Source: Ypsolopha sequella (lineage: Eukaryota > Arthropoda > Insecta > Lepidoptera > Ypsolophidae). Taken from it: a stretch of DNA of 64,000 nt. The position numbers and the translations under genes are program-made. Each line of letters opens with the position of its first letter. Position 1 is the stretch's first letter. Where the stretch lies: the NCBI GenBank assembly GCA_934047225.1, contig OW203986.1, positions 18,479,221-18,543,220 on the forward strand, read 5' to 3'. A model generated the notes under the pieces. The model worked only from the letters and a program-made list of their open reading frames with translations, was not told the DNA's origin and did not search any database. This document shows, piece after piece, positions 1 through 10,515 of the stretch.

Positions 1-149
1 ATATAAACCTCTAAATTGACTGATGAACAAATTGGCATACGCCCAGAGCCCAAACGGCTTAAGTTAGAGACACATTTTTGGATGGTAGATTTCGTGATGT
101 AGGTAGGTGTGCTCCACCCTGAGCCCATGGCTGCCTACGCCCGTGCCAG

Positions 150-293
150 GGGGTCTAGCATAGCAGACCATATCGAGCTTTAACCACTCGATACAAAATG
201 TCTATCCCTCTCGAGGTAGGTCAACAGAGTGAGAGAGAGTACTGTATCGCGCACTTTCGAGTTCGATATGGTTTGTTATGCTGGACTAGCTAG
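150..293. repeat. Short inverted-repeat element
   Basis: The left arm (about 152-195) and the right arm (about 246-293) are imperfect reverse complements; both contain the stretch 'gaccatatcgagc'/'aaccatatcgaac' and end in 'gcgatac' or 'ctcgatac'. The layout resembles a small MITE or stem-loop repeat. No clear target duplication was found, so the superfamily is unknown. Confidence 0.45.
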
Positions 294-613
294 TAGTTTT
301 GTTGAAATTATTGCTTTGAAACAATGCATACGGATATTAGTGAGGGAATGTATTTCTGCCAAAGCTAAGCTTTGATTATCTAACAGCTCTGGATTAGCTG
401 TTGAAGAGTGTTGCAAGACAGTGCCTTGTTTTCTTTTGCGTCGTGGGATATCCATTACGGAAGTAGGGAAATTACATTTCAAATGACTTCTTATTGTTGA
501 TCCCGAGGGAATGCTTTCAATCTAGAATGCACGCGAAAGTTAGGGATGCTCTGTTTTTTAAAAATGTTACAATTATAAATAATATACCACGGCCCTACTT
601 ACATGATTAAATA
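294..613. other. No recognisable feature
   Basis: AT-rich sequence with no frame, repeat or RNA that I can support. A 68-codon minus-strand frame here shows no domain-like pattern. Confidence 0.5.
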
Positions 614-740
614 AAGTAAAATATGTATATAATATGTCGCAGTAAGTTTAAGCTTACTGTGACATATACATAATATTAATTGATATTTTATATATTTTGA
701 AATTTTATCATTTTTATATAAATATATATTTTACTGTGCA
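614..740. repeat. Nested AT-rich palindrome
   Basis: An inner palindrome with arms 'tatgtcgcagtaag' and 'cttactgtgacata' (one mismatch) lies inside weaker outer arms rich in 'agtaaaatat' and 'atattttact'. This could be a small hairpin MITE; its family cannot be assigned. Confidence 0.5.
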
Positions 741-1430
741 GTCGATTTTCGTATAAATCACACTTTGCAACATCGTACGAGGCGCACGCGCCGTACATCA
801 TATCAGTATTTCAGCAAATATAATATAACGAACTCTTTATTTTTACGCTATTGTCAGCCCACAGAACATATTGACAACCAGACGTTTTGAACATTACATT
901 AAAAAAATAGAAGGTACGGTACAGATTAAATACTTCTGTAGCTCTAATGAAAACGGGAAACGAAATTTTTCTTTTAAAAGTAAGTGTACAGAAATAATTG
1001 ATTTAATACCAAGAACTTACTATATTTGCAAAAAGATTATTAAATTAGATTTTCTAGAACATCTTCATGGAAAATTGTACAATGTAATTAAGTTTAGCTG
1101 CACGAAGAGAATCAGTTCCAAGAAGAGAATTAATGTAATTCAAATTGAGTTCTCATACAGTTTCAGTACAATGTAAAATTCATTTGTACCAAAGTTGAAG
1201 ATGTTTTTGAAGAAAAGATAAGGCAATGTATGAAAAATATTTCAATCCCAATTGACGTGACAATCAATTTAATAAACGTGTTAACACGTTCATTGTTAAT
1301 AAACGTGTCTAATTGTGTGTTGATTAATTGATTAAAAGAATTTGAGAATTCGTTAGCGATGACCATAGAGGCGACAAGCTACTCGCCAAAAAAACGATGT
1401 AGCTGCCAAAAAATACGCTGCATTTATTTC
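741..1430. other. No recognisable gene; small palindrome
   Basis: A 101-codon frame (871-1176, plus) begins with TTG and has a Lys/Ile-rich composition expected of AT-rich chance frames. A perfect 16-bp palindrome, aacgtgttaacacgtt, lies at about 1275-1290. Nothing else is recognisable. Confidence 0.45.
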
Positions 1431-1432
1431 AA

Positions 1433-2030
1433 ACTAGCTGTTGCCCGCGACTTCGTGCGTGGAAGAAGATAATGCGGCTACAGTGTAATCCCGCGATAAA
1501 AAGCATTCCAGTTTCTAAATTGGATAATAAGTTATCGAACAGTGATCTCTCTTCCTTCTTTATTTGTAATAACTGTCTCACTGCTGAAGATCGTACAGAA
1601 CTAACCGCATCAAAACCCGTTCTGTAGTTTTTGCGTAAAATTTTATGCGCTACTTAATTCTAACTAAAGTTTTCTTGTTTTTTTTCTTATAAACGTCTTT
1701 GTGACGTCTATATAGGCCTTCATCGCCAGGAATTATTATTTTCACTGTAACTTCTAACAATAGAAAAGTAAATTCCAAAAATCTTAAAATGACGATTACT
1801 TTTTTTTACAACACCCAATTTTAATGAAACATAGCCTTTATTCTATTCCAAATTAAGTTCTGTCTACCTGTAAAAATTACATGAAACTCCGTTTAGTAGT
1901 TTCGGAGATGTGCGCGAACAAACAGACAGATAGACAAAAAAGAATTGAAAAAATCGCTGATTTATGTTCTATTATTCTTTTTTAGTTACCCTCTTTCTAT
2001 TTTTATTACTTTTCTTCAATGTACAGACCC
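1433..2030 (+). repeat. Dispersed retroposon-like repeat, copy 1
   Basis: The head reads 'gttgcccgcgacttcgtg', a phrase common at the ends of lepidopteran dispersed repeats. The body at 1655-1960 matches 34480-34790 closely, including 'tgacgtctatataggcc', 'aattaagttc' and the tail 'tgcgcgaacaaacagacag'. The family could be a LINE tail or a SINE-like retroposon. I see no coding content. Confidence 0.6.
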
Positions 2031-2418
2031 ACCGGGTTATATTCTTTTATTATATGTATTGAGTATATCATAAAAATTATCATTAAGTATTATATCAATA
2101 AAAATTTAATGTATTACTTATACGATTTCAAAATGTCATTCACATTTAAAAGATCAATCAGGTCAGATCTCTTTGAGATATTATTAGAAATACTTCGGGT
2201 ATACCAACAGATATTAAAGTCTCTATGCCAAAATCTCATTACGTATACCTAAAGGCTGGTCCACATTAACATGTACTGTACTGAGTCCCTAAAATATTTT
2301 AAAATCCAATTTGCTCTTTGATCTCGTTTCAAAATCTAACGGGTATTAATTATGCCTTTGATGGAACTCCTTCATTATTTGTTCGACGCACGCAAACACA
2401 GTAGCTTAGTGAAATTAC
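2031..2418. other. No recognisable feature
   Basis: AT-rich sequence. The 77-codon plus frame at 2019-2252 has no recognisable pattern. Confidence 0.5.
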
Positions 2419-2703
2419 TTGTACCAGGTGGACAATAGCACCAAATTTGGTATGAGGGCACCTTAGGGTCTACTGTTAAATAAAAGCCTAGCAGACCAAA
2501 AAAAATGTTTGTTTTCTTATCATTTTTTTTTTCTTTGTTAGTTTTCTTTTTGTACTATTGATTTTCAGTGACAGCTTTGTAAAAATAAGAAAGAAAAAAA
2601 TCGGAAGAGATTTTTTTTTTTCGCAGAGCTCTAGGTTAACATTTATCAGTACACCCTAAGGTAGCCTCTTACCAACTTTGGTGCTATTGGTGTAACGGTA
2701 ACT
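2419..2703. repeat. Inverted-repeat element (MITE-like)
   Basis: Arms of about 60 bp face each other. The left arm contains 'caatagcaccaaatttggta' and 'accttagggt'; the right arm contains 'accctaaggta' and 'ccaactttggtgctattg'. The loop is poly-T/poly-A rich. Divergence between the arms suggests an old insertion. Confidence 0.6.
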
Positions 2704-3539
2704 TTAAAATACAGCTCTAAGTCACTTGACTACGCTTGGTAGACTTCACATTTTTTCTTCTTATAAACATGCTTAGAGCTAAGCTTAGCAGAAACCAATA
2801 TCTCTTGAGTGCATCCAATCAGGCTGATGTCATAAAAGCAAGTTATAAAGTCGATGCAGCGTGGCAGGCGATCGTATCTTCAACCTTCTAGAGGGGATAG
2901 CTGGACAGCAATGTATGAATATTGTTCTACATTAGATACTTGGATGGATATTGCATTGGCATTACTTCACTAAAGGTTTTGTGTTAGTTTGCCAGCGACC
3001 TAGTAACTATATCACCCCTGTAAAAGTTCTTCCAGCGCCATCTTTGTTTAGATCGTTGCAATTATTGGGACAATTGGGACGTCAAAATGTCTAAATAAAA
3101 AGTTACAAAACACGATATTTTATCTTGAAGAAAAAATTATAAATTATATACACGACATTTTAATTATCATAAAAATACATTTTTTGCGGTTCAAAAGGTC
3201 TGTCGAGTATAAGCCGATGCATAATGTATGGGTTCCCGCAATTCAGAAGTTTGCTTCATACGATCTACACTGTGGCCCAAATATACATTGACAAAATTAA
3301 AAGTAAAATGTTCAATTTTCGAACGCGAGTTTATGTCCCTTTGGCGACATTTTGATAATATTTTTTGTCAAAAGACATTTCAATTTTGTATATTTCACGA
3401 TGTCGTTTGCTGCTGGAAAATACTAAGGACTCTGTTTCAGTCGTCGGTTAGCTTGTTCATGTATCAAATGATATAGTCAGCTCGGTAATATCGAAGACCG
3501 TCCACAAAGAGGAAGAAAAAGTACTTTTAGGACTTCAAG
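2704..3539. other. No recognisable feature
   Basis: No frame or repeat here could be supported. The 82-codon plus frame at 3228-3476 shows no family pattern. Confidence 0.45.
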
Positions 3540-3541
3540 TA

Positions 3542-3801
3542 GGGTTGCCAGATGGTCGGGATTCGTCGGGGTTATCCCGACATTTCATATGAAGTCCAGA
3601 GTCCCGACAAAATACAAATGATCCCGACAAATAACAAATAACAACGGTCGGCGGGCAAAAAAGTATTTTGTTGTAATTATTTTAATTTTAGTAATAAAAA
3701 AATATTTTTGATTTGTAATATTTATTTGTCCCGACCATAATCCGAAAATCCCGACTTTTTTAAATTTTGTCCCGATATTTTGCCGATGCATCTGGCAACC
3801 C
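3542..3801. mobile_element. TA-flanked MITE, Tc1/mariner-type ends
   Basis: Perfect terminal inverted repeats 'gggttgccagatg' and 'catctggcaaccc' are flanked on both sides by TA (3540-3541 and 3802-3803), the target duplication typical of Tc1/mariner elements. The 260-bp interior repeats the word 'cccgaca' and has no transposase frame, so it would be non-autonomous. Confidence 0.8.
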
Positions 3802-3834
3802 TAACTTATCAAGACTCCGAAACATTAAGAGCGG

Positions 3835-4030
3835 TTTCGCAGCCGGAAAATTTTGAATTCATATAATTTTGAAATTCTAATTTACAGAAACCAATGGAAA
3901 CTTTGCAATGGCAGCATACACAAAACATAGGTAATAAGGTTTTCTTCAATAACTATTGAGTGAATTTTGAATATAAGTGTTTTTTATTTCGATTAACTAA
4001 AAAAAGGCGAGTTTTTCACAATCCAGTTGG
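3835..4030 (-). repeat. Partial copy of the 49.4-kb inverted-repeat family
   Basis: It shares 'agaaaccaatggaaacttt', 'ataactattgagtgaattt' and 'aaaaaggcg' with the element at 49404-49656, in the opposite orientation. Only about 190 bp is recognisable here. Confidence 0.6.
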
Positions 4031-4240
4031 GAAACTGCTTTTAAACAAAGATCTGACCGCTAGCCAAAGACCGAATTAAGATAAATTATGCAAGACCTGA
4101 GAGTAAATCTATCTACAGTGCAACGCATCGTTAAATAACAAAGAAAAGTTCCACACCTTGGGAATAAAGATAAAAAAGTTGGTATGGAAAAATGTGTTGA
4201 ATCGCTTATGGTTTGGGTAGATGGCAAGACTCTCCTTACT
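4031..4240. other. No recognisable feature
   Basis: Short AT-rich spacer; nothing supported. Confidence 0.4.
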
Positions 4241-4366
4241 TTTTAGGATTCCGTACCTCAAAAGAAAAACACGGAACCCTTATAGGTTCACTTTGTTGGC
4301 CGTCTGTCTGTCTGTCAAGACCTTTTGCTCGGGCCTCACGTAAGATATCAAGTTGAAACTGAAAAT
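4241..4366 (+). repeat. Truncated 'ttccgtacc' dispersed repeat, subfamily B
   Basis: It begins 'ttttaggattccgtacctc' and continues through a 'gtctgtctgtc' tract to 'agatatcaagttgaaactg'. This matches the first part of the full copy at 29651-30180, and the end is missing. Confidence 0.7.
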
Positions 4367-4627
4367 AACATTAAATCTACAATAAATTAGAGTAACTTAA
4401 CTAAAAACATAAATAACATTCAAAAACTTAATGCATTAAATAACAAAATAAATATATTACAAACTCAACTAGATAAAAATATGTCAAACTTAAATAACAA
4501 AAATTAACTTTGTATTAAAACTAGATAAACCTATAAAATACTTAAAACTTAAACAAACTAATCGCCTAAAAACAAATATATTACAAACTAAACTAACAAA
4601 CAAAATACAAATGCGAATGATTTACAA
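4367..4627. other. G-poor A-rich tract
   Basis: About 260 bp with extremely few G residues on the plus strand, built from loose variations on 'tattacaaactaaacta'. It directly precedes the tandem array. It may be decayed simple repeat or retroelement tail. Confidence 0.55.
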
Positions 4628-5777
4628 CTGTGTATCATTGGGCCGGCCACACATAGCGCGTTCCTCGGTCCAAACAATCAGAACGCGCATTCTACGTCAT
4701 CGTCGCGGGCTATGAGTATAAAGATCCAAACGTATAGATTACAGTGACCGCGGAACGTAGAACACGGCTCTGTGTATCGTTGGGCCGGCCACACATAGCG
4801 CGTTCTGCGGTCCAAACAATCAGAACGCGCATTCTACTTCATCGCCGCGGGCTATGAGTATAAAGATCCAAACGTATAGATTACAGCAGGGGTGGGCAAA
4901 CGGTCGATCGCGATCGACCGGTCGATCGCAAGGGAATCTATGGTCGTTCGCACGCATTCCTAAAAGTGTACTGACGTGTTGGGCTAATTCCAATAACAGT
5001 GGCCTTTTCACCAGTCAAAATACCAGTATTTAAAGTGCGTTCATAAAAAACATTTTATTTTACACGCGCGTTACTTTAAGAAAATACTTGTCAACAAACA
5101 ACCTTTCACTGCGAAAATGTCGATATGAAATAAGAAGGCACCAGATGTAAATAAAAGTATATTTAAATAGTAATATGTGCGCAATACCTACAATAAACGA
5201 TTTAACATGAAAAAATATTGTCTTATTGCAAGTCGATCGCTTGTCGTCTCAATTTATTGATATAGATCGCCATTAGTGAAAGTCTGCCCACCCCTGGATT
5301 ACAGTGATCGCTAGACGTAGAACGCGGCTCTGTGTATCGTTGGGCCGACCACACATAGCGCGTTCTTCGGTCCAAACAATCAGAACGCGCATTCTACTTC
5401 ATCGTCGCGGGCTATGAGTATAAAGATCCAAACGTATAGATTACAGTGATCGCTAGACGTAGAACGCGGCTCTGTGTATCGTTGGGCCGGCCACACATAG
5501 CGCGTTCCTCGGTCCAAACAATCAGAACGCGCATTCTACTTCATCGTCGCGGGCTATGAGTATAAAGCTCCAAACGTATAGATTACAGTGATCGCTAGAC
5601 GTAGAACGCGGCTCTGTGTATCGTTGGGCCGACCACACATAGCGCGTTCTGCGGTCCATACAATCAGAACGCGCATTCTACTTCATCGCCGCGGGCTATG
5701 AGTATAAAGATCCAAACGTATGAGTATAAAGATCCAAACGTATAGATTACAGTGATCGCTAGACGTAGAACGCGGCT
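4628..5777 (+). repeat. Tandem array, 142-bp units (five units, one interrupted)
   Basis: Units beginning 'ctgtgtatc(a/g)ttggg' start at 4628, 4770, 5330, 5472 and 5614. The spacing is exactly 142 bp once the 418-bp insertion in unit 2 is removed; unit 5 also carries a 22-bp internal duplication. Each unit contains a hairpin-forming pair 'gcgcgttc'/'gaacgcgc' and a 'gagtataaagatc' segment resembling a TATA box, with 'tacagtga' about 26 bp downstream. The high similarity between units points to recent homogenisation. Confidence 0.92.
4887..5296. mobile_element. hAT-type non-autonomous element nested in the array
   Basis: The ends read 'caggggtgggcaaac' and, in reverse complement, 'caggggtgggcagac'. 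The element is flanked by a perfect 8-bp duplication, gattacag, at 4879-4886 and 5297-5304. The CAGGGG start and 8-bp duplication are hAT hallmarks. The other 142-bp units carry the same site uninterrupted. The 410-bp interior has no transposase and opens with a perfect 20-bp palindrome at 4901-4920. Confidence 0.93.
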
Positions 5778-6288
5778 CTGTGTATCGTTGGGCCGATGAC
5801 CGCCGCGGTCTATGAGTATAAATATCGAATCACAAGCAGTGAACGCAGCTCTGTGTATCGTTGGGCCGATGACCGCCGCGGTCTATGAGTATAAAGATCG
5901 AATCGCAAGCAGTGAACGCGGCTCTGTGTATCGTTGGGCTGATGACCGCCGCGGTCTGTGAGTATAAATATCGAATCGCAAGCAGTGAACGCAGCTCTGT
6001 GTATCGTTGGGCCGATGACCGCCGCGGTCTATGAGTATAAAGATCGAATCGCAAGCAGTGAACGCAGCTCTGTGTATCGTTGGGCCGATGACCGCCGCGG
6101 TCTATGAGTATAAATATCGAATCGCAAGCAGTGAACGCAGCTCTGTGTATCGTTGGGCCGATGACCGCCGCGGTCTATGAGTATAAATATCGAATCGCAA
6201 GCAGTGAACGCAGCTCTGTGTATCGTTGGGCCGATGACCGCCGCGGTCTATGAGTATAAATATCGAATCGCAGGCAATGACCGCGATC
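5778..6288 (+). repeat. Tandem array, 73-bp units (seven units)
   Basis: Units start at 5778, 5851, 5924, 5997, 6070, 6143 and 6216, exactly 73 bp apart. Each is a shortened version of the 142-bp unit: 'tgtgtatcgttgggccg' and 'ctatgagtataaa' are kept, while the hairpin segment is gone. The last unit diverges at its end. Frames across the array read through repeats and are not evidence of protein. Confidence 0.92.
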
Positions 6289-6442
6289 GTAGCTCCCTGT
6301 GGTCGGCCCTTTATAAACTTTGTAATTGTTTTATAGTATGTATAGAATTTCTACTAGGATACCAAAGAAAACAAACACTTTACTAATTTATTAGGTTTTG
6401 TACCTTGCATTAAGTGCCTTATAACTCGGATACAAATAAGAG

Positions 6443-6616
6443 ATGGAATCAAATTGTACTCCTGATAAGCCATCAAATCAATCAAATAAAGCTTATTGCC
6501 CGCCAGAAAGGAGGCAAGGGCTGCTTTGTTTTGATCCGATTTTATTAGAGCCTACTAAATCTAATAAGCCAAAAGACCGAGTAGAATTGGTAAAGGCTTT
6601 AAGGGTTTTGATGTAA
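6443..6616 (+). CDS. Small open frame (57 codons) downstream of the array
   Basis: ATG at 6443, TAA at 6614-6616. The product starts MESNCTPDKPSNQSNK, is rich in Lys, Pro, Asn and Ser, and contains CPPERRQG in its middle. I do not recognise the family. It is the first sizeable frame about 150 bp after the promoter-like array, so it could be a first exon or the start of a retroelement ORF1, or it could be chance. Its codon composition is less AT-biased than nearby frames. No polyadenylation signal or splice site could be tied to it with confidence. Confidence 0.3.
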   Translation: MESNCTPDKPSNQSNKAYCPPERRQGLLCFDPILLEPTKSNKPKDRVELVKALRVLM

Positions 6617-6699
6617 ATACGTGTAAATTCTGTAAATCGGACATTTATTTACCTGTGTAAGTTTTTATCAAAAAAAAGCGTAGGTATCCATGCATTTTA

Positions 6700-7095
6700 T
6701 TTTTGTCACTGTCACTCCAAGCGAAAAATCGCGCAATACGAGAGGGGTGGATTCAGGGCAAAATGGAAAAAAGGTAGTTTTATATTTTTATTAAAAAAAC
6801 TAAAATAGCTAGGAAAATTTAAAATTTCAAATCTTTAGATATTGTTAAAAGTTAAAACACACCTAATATAATATGTTTGAGTTCTGTATATAGTTCCTAT
6901 TCGTCAAACGAGGAGAAAAAGTGTGTTTGAAGACCTCATTTCAACAATTATTTCTATCAAGGAAAATTTATCCAAACATGTTTTCCAATTTCAAAACCCT
7001 TGATTATATAGTCAAAATGATATATCAGATTTTTTTTTTTATTTTACGTAAATTTCATGAAATACACAGAAAAGAAACACCCGTATTTTTTTCGC
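6700..7095 (+). repeat. Dispersed repeat family G, copy 1
   Basis: It shares ordered words with 34970-35360 and 42353-42600: 'cactcc', 'cgagagggg(t/a)gga', 'ggaaaa', and then, with the 35-kb copy, 'gacctcatttcaa' and 'atttctatc'. The copies are strongly diverged. The 86-codon frame at 6921-7181 lies in it and looks like chance. Confidence 0.5.
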
Positions 7096-7107
7096 ATATC
7101 GCTTTAA

Positions 7108-7720
7108 GGGCGAACGATTCGTGTCCGCTACGAAACGTAGAACCTAAGATAGTTCGTCTTATTTTTAAATTAATGATATAAAGAAGCGTATTTTAAGTTT
7201 GTCTGACTATTCATTTACAACGTAATTTTGCCGGAAAAGCCTGACTGACATTAAACTATTTCGCGAAATGCCATAATAGTAGTGTATGCTACAAGGGCGA
7301 AAAGGAATAAAGTACGAGGATGACCGAGTAATTTATTGCTCTTACGCCCGTGTACTACTACTACTACTACGTTTTTCAATGCATAGTGTGAGGAAATAAA
7401 ACAAATATAATCTTGTGAACTTTAAAATATGATTGGCTCAAAAGGACCGTATCCAGAGCCGTTAAACAGTGGAAAAAAATTATAAAATTTATGGTACACA
7501 GGAAAGGTTGCAGGTTAGCCAACCATTGTAAATAAATAAAAAAAAATAATAATAAAGCCCTAGGGCAAAATAATCGACTTTCTGTTCGGTTTTGATGCAT
7601 AAAAAGTGGGCCTTTGCGAGCACTTGCATTAGGAATCACATTTATTATCTTTAATTCAAAAATAATAATAAATAAGAACCTTAAGTTGTGCGTTTCGCAG
7701 CGGACACGAATTGTTCCCCC
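7108..7720. mobile_element. TTAA-flanked element with about 30-40-bp terminal inverted repeats
   Basis: The left end is 'gggcgaacgattcgtgtcc' and the right end, reverse complemented, is 'gggggaacaattcgtgtcc'; 27 of the first 30 bases agree and similarity continues to about 40. Both sides carry TTAA (7104-7107 and 7721-7724), the target site of piggyBac-type elements. The 613-bp interior encodes no transposase. The GGG start differs from the CCC start usual for piggyBac, so the superfamily is open. Confidence 0.7.
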
Positions 7721-7798
7721 TTAATTCCATACGATCAGAAAACTTCAACAGTCTTACTATACTACGCGACAGGCGGGAGTGTGGCCGATTTCATACTA

Positions 7799-7935
7799 TA
7801 CTTCTTACATTATAGCTTGAGTCCTGTGACAGCAGAACAGCGCTACACAATTTGTATTTCTAACTCTCTTTCTCATGCTCAAATGTGTATTTCAATGACA
7901 GCTGTCACAGAGCTCAAGCTATAATGTAAGAAGTA
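7799..7935. mobile_element. TA-flanked MITE with long terminal repeats
   Basis: The arms are 'tacttcttacattatagc' and its complement, and inverted similarity continues for about 35 bp with two mismatches, ending in 'tgtgacagc'/'gctgtcaca'. TA flanks both ends (7797-7798 and 7936-7937), as for Tc1/mariner. The 137-bp length leaves only about 65 bp of loop. Confidence 0.85.
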
Positions 7936-7937
7936 TA

Positions 7938-8384
7938 ACATGTACTGTAGGTATGTACTCGCCTACACTCCGTGTTATAGAAGATAAACTCGTAAGTACT
8001 GTTGCTATGTATTTGACAAGGTGTTACAAGCTATGAAAATAATATTAATCTTTTGAACGCGCCCAGATTAAATTTCGTTAAAAAAGGGTCGCGTGGTTGG
8101 TCCTTAGATTTTTCACGCAAATTACGTCTCAGTTAGCTTGAATAAATGAATGCGTGTCAGAAAAAAGGATGTGACATTTTGTGTAGGTTTATTTATACCT
8201 TTTTAAAATGAAATATCAGAGTTTTAGATATACTTTTTGCCTTTTTTTTTTTACTGTATTTAAAGAGATTACGCAGGGCTCTCTAATCTATACACACAGA
8301 TTACAAAATGCTATCACCATTACCTACCATGACTTTGTTCATATTTTTCGGTCCTCTTGTGTTAGAGACAATTTAAGGGGGCAG
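7938..8384. other. No recognisable feature
   Basis: Nothing supported beyond AT-rich sequence. Confidence 0.4.
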
Positions 8385-8625
8385 GGAATGATAACATTGA
8401 AACATGCTACTTTTTCGAGGTTTTTTGTATGGGAACCCCCCCCCCTCACGTATTTCAACTTTTTTTTATTATATGCCGTGATAGAAGCTATATTAACACA
8501 TATTGTGTGAAAATTTCAACTGGCTACCTAACGGCTGAATCTGTAGAAACCTATGACAGACGGACAGACAGCGAAGGCGTAGTATAGGGTCCCTTTTGGC
8601 ACCTTTCTGGTACGGAACCCTAAGA
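8385..8625 (-). repeat. Degenerate 'ttccgtacc' repeat
   Basis: On the plus strand it runs from 'tgggaacccccc' through 'gtgaaaatttcaact' and 'gacagacggacagac' to 'ggtacggaaccctaaga', the reverse of the family A layout. It is closest to the fragment at 13536-13640. Confidence 0.65.
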
Positions 8626-9164
8626 ACCGCTGAAGAATTAAAAAGAAATATATTTTCAAACTAACATGAAGATAAAAAAAAAATTGCATTATCGGAAGCT
8701 TAGAAAATTTAACTAGTTACAAACAAACAAATATCGGGTAAATAAAAATAGCGTTACATTTTTCGATTTCGCAATCGCCAAGTGTTTCCGGCACTCGCCA
8801 TTCGCGTTTATTTGTACTGTGATTCGTATTATTTGCTGAAATAGAGATACCTCATTCGACTTCGATGACGAGTCGAAATATATCGTATATTAATTGTTTT
8901 TATAATTTATATGCTCCATATCAAAGGTAATAATAAAAAATATATTTATTTGAATTGCTGAAATTTTAGGATTCTGCCAAAAACCGAAACCCTTATAGTA
9001 ACATTTGGTGTCTTTTCTTTATTACTGTCTCTGTCAATCTGCGGCTTGCGGTTATAATACAACAAGCAAGCAGAAAAAAACGGAACACGTCACATTTTGA
9101 AATTTGACGCGCCTTGTCAATCTAAAAATTTTTAGCAATGTCATCTAAAAACCCTTGTATATAC
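8626..9164. other. No recognisable feature
   Basis: AT-rich spacer. A weak palindrome, 'attcgact'/'agtcgaaat', sits near 8853-8879. Confidence 0.4.
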
Positions 9165-9955
9165 TGGGTGTTAAGATGAAGTTGCGGAAACTGGAAACTG
9201 GCGATAGTACTCGACCATCCGAACAACTTTTACTATAGATTTAAAGGTCGGTTCCGCCAAACATGCTCTCGCGGTTGGACAATTTAGCATATTAAAACAA
9301 AATATATTTAATAAATAAAATTTTTGTAGGTAGTTAAGGAGTTGAACTTCATTACCATTTTTCAGATTTGACACAAGTATCACAATCATCGAGAAAAGAA
9401 ATCGGAAAGATCAGTAAAATCACGGAAAACGTAATTTGGCTTTGGAACTAGTATGATCAGTCTACTGATCTAACTTCAAAATAAAATATTTTTTATAGAG
9501 CAAAGAAAAGAAAGTAGCCTTTACAGATTTTTATAATTTTTTATTTAATTTCGTTAATTTAAAAGAAATACTCAAACATTCTACATTTTTCCTGTACAGA
9601 AAAATTACGCAAAAAGAATTTGGAAGTTTGTGTATTTTTTTTTAAATAACGAAAGGAAAAAAATATGAATATATTATATGAATAAGGTACTTTGAACTCT
9701 TTACTTGTGTCAAATCTGAAAAATTATAATCTAGTTCAACTCCTTAACTACTTACACAAATTTTGACCCTTAACCACAGAACTATTGGATTTAACCCTTG
9801 AATCCGGAAAAAAATCTGCTGTTGCATAGAAAAGTTAATAGCTACCCGACCAAAATATACATAGGTAAAACAACGGTTTTTTTTCTGCTCGAAGTTCTTC
9901 GTATGGACGATTTCTATCGCCAGTTTTCGGCTTGCGGTATAATCGGTACTTAATA
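9165..9955. repeat. Nested inverted-repeat element, relative of the 45.2-kb MITE
   Basis: The outer arms share 'aactggcgatag' (about 9190 and 9915 in opposite orientation). The inner arms at 9313-9375 and 9700-9768 share 'gttaaggagttgaac' and 'cagatttgacacaagta'. The segment at 9800-9890 resembles 45285-45370 ('aaaaaatc(t/a)gctgtt', 'cgaccaaa'), so both belong to one family of hairpin elements. Confidence 0.6.
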
Positions 9956-9969
9956 GCTAGGTTCAGGGG

Positions 9970-10100
9970 AAGTTTTAGGTACAGGGGCTTCAAAGGTGTG
10001 GAATGACCTGCCCCCACCTATTCGAGAATGCAAGACGAAGGCTAATTTTCGAATTAAACTTAAATGCTATTTAATTGAAAAGCAAATAACGATGCCGTGA
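9970..10100 (+). pseudogene. LINE reverse-transcriptase C-terminal remnant
   Basis: The frame from about 9984 gives ASKVWNDLPPPIREC, then a Lys-rich tail, and stops at 10098-10100. The phrase WNxLPxxIR followed by a short basic helix is the usual C-terminus of CR1/Jockey-type LINE proteins. The preceding part, SFRYRG, is in another frame, so a frameshift has occurred. Confidence 0.75.
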
Positions 10101-10515
10101 TATGAAATAATCTAAGTAGTATTTTATAAGTATGCATTTTTAAAAGTATTTTTACTATTATTAGTTTATTTACTTCTGATTTACATATTTACTTACTAAA
10201 CAACTACAATTTATTTATTTTTCTTATAATTTGTATGTATTTTATGCTTTACGCTTTTTATTTTATTTTAAGTTTGATATTGTGATATTTAGACGTTGTT
10301 ATGTTTAAATTATTATGTTATAGTTATTAGTTTTAATTTTAGTAGGATCCAGCAGAATACCAGCGCTGTGGCTTCGGCTGTCACATTAAGCTGAGCTGGA
10401 CTCCTTTTTCATAACCACAGAATATGGCTATTTTGTTTTTAATTCGTTTTCTTTTTTGTTTTGTTTTCTGTGTCTGAAATAAAGCTCTTTTCTTTCTTCT
10501 TTCTTTTTCTTTCAA
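10101..10515 (+). repeat. LINE 3' untranslated tail
   Basis: It follows the LINE stop codon directly, carries 'tctgaaataaagctc' (polyadenylation-like AATAAA), and ends in a pyrimidine 'tttctttc' run at 10480-10514. This looks like the 3' end of a retrotransposed LINE copy. Confidence 0.6.

Noticed and set aside
5830..6386. Open frames across the 73-bp repeats
   Set aside because: Three 73-bp units make 219 bp, so any stop-free phase repeats; the frames follow the repeat and show no codon bias.
7376..7639. 87-codon minus frame as a transposase of the TTAA element
   Set aside because: Hydrophobic, low-complexity translation with no catalytic motif.
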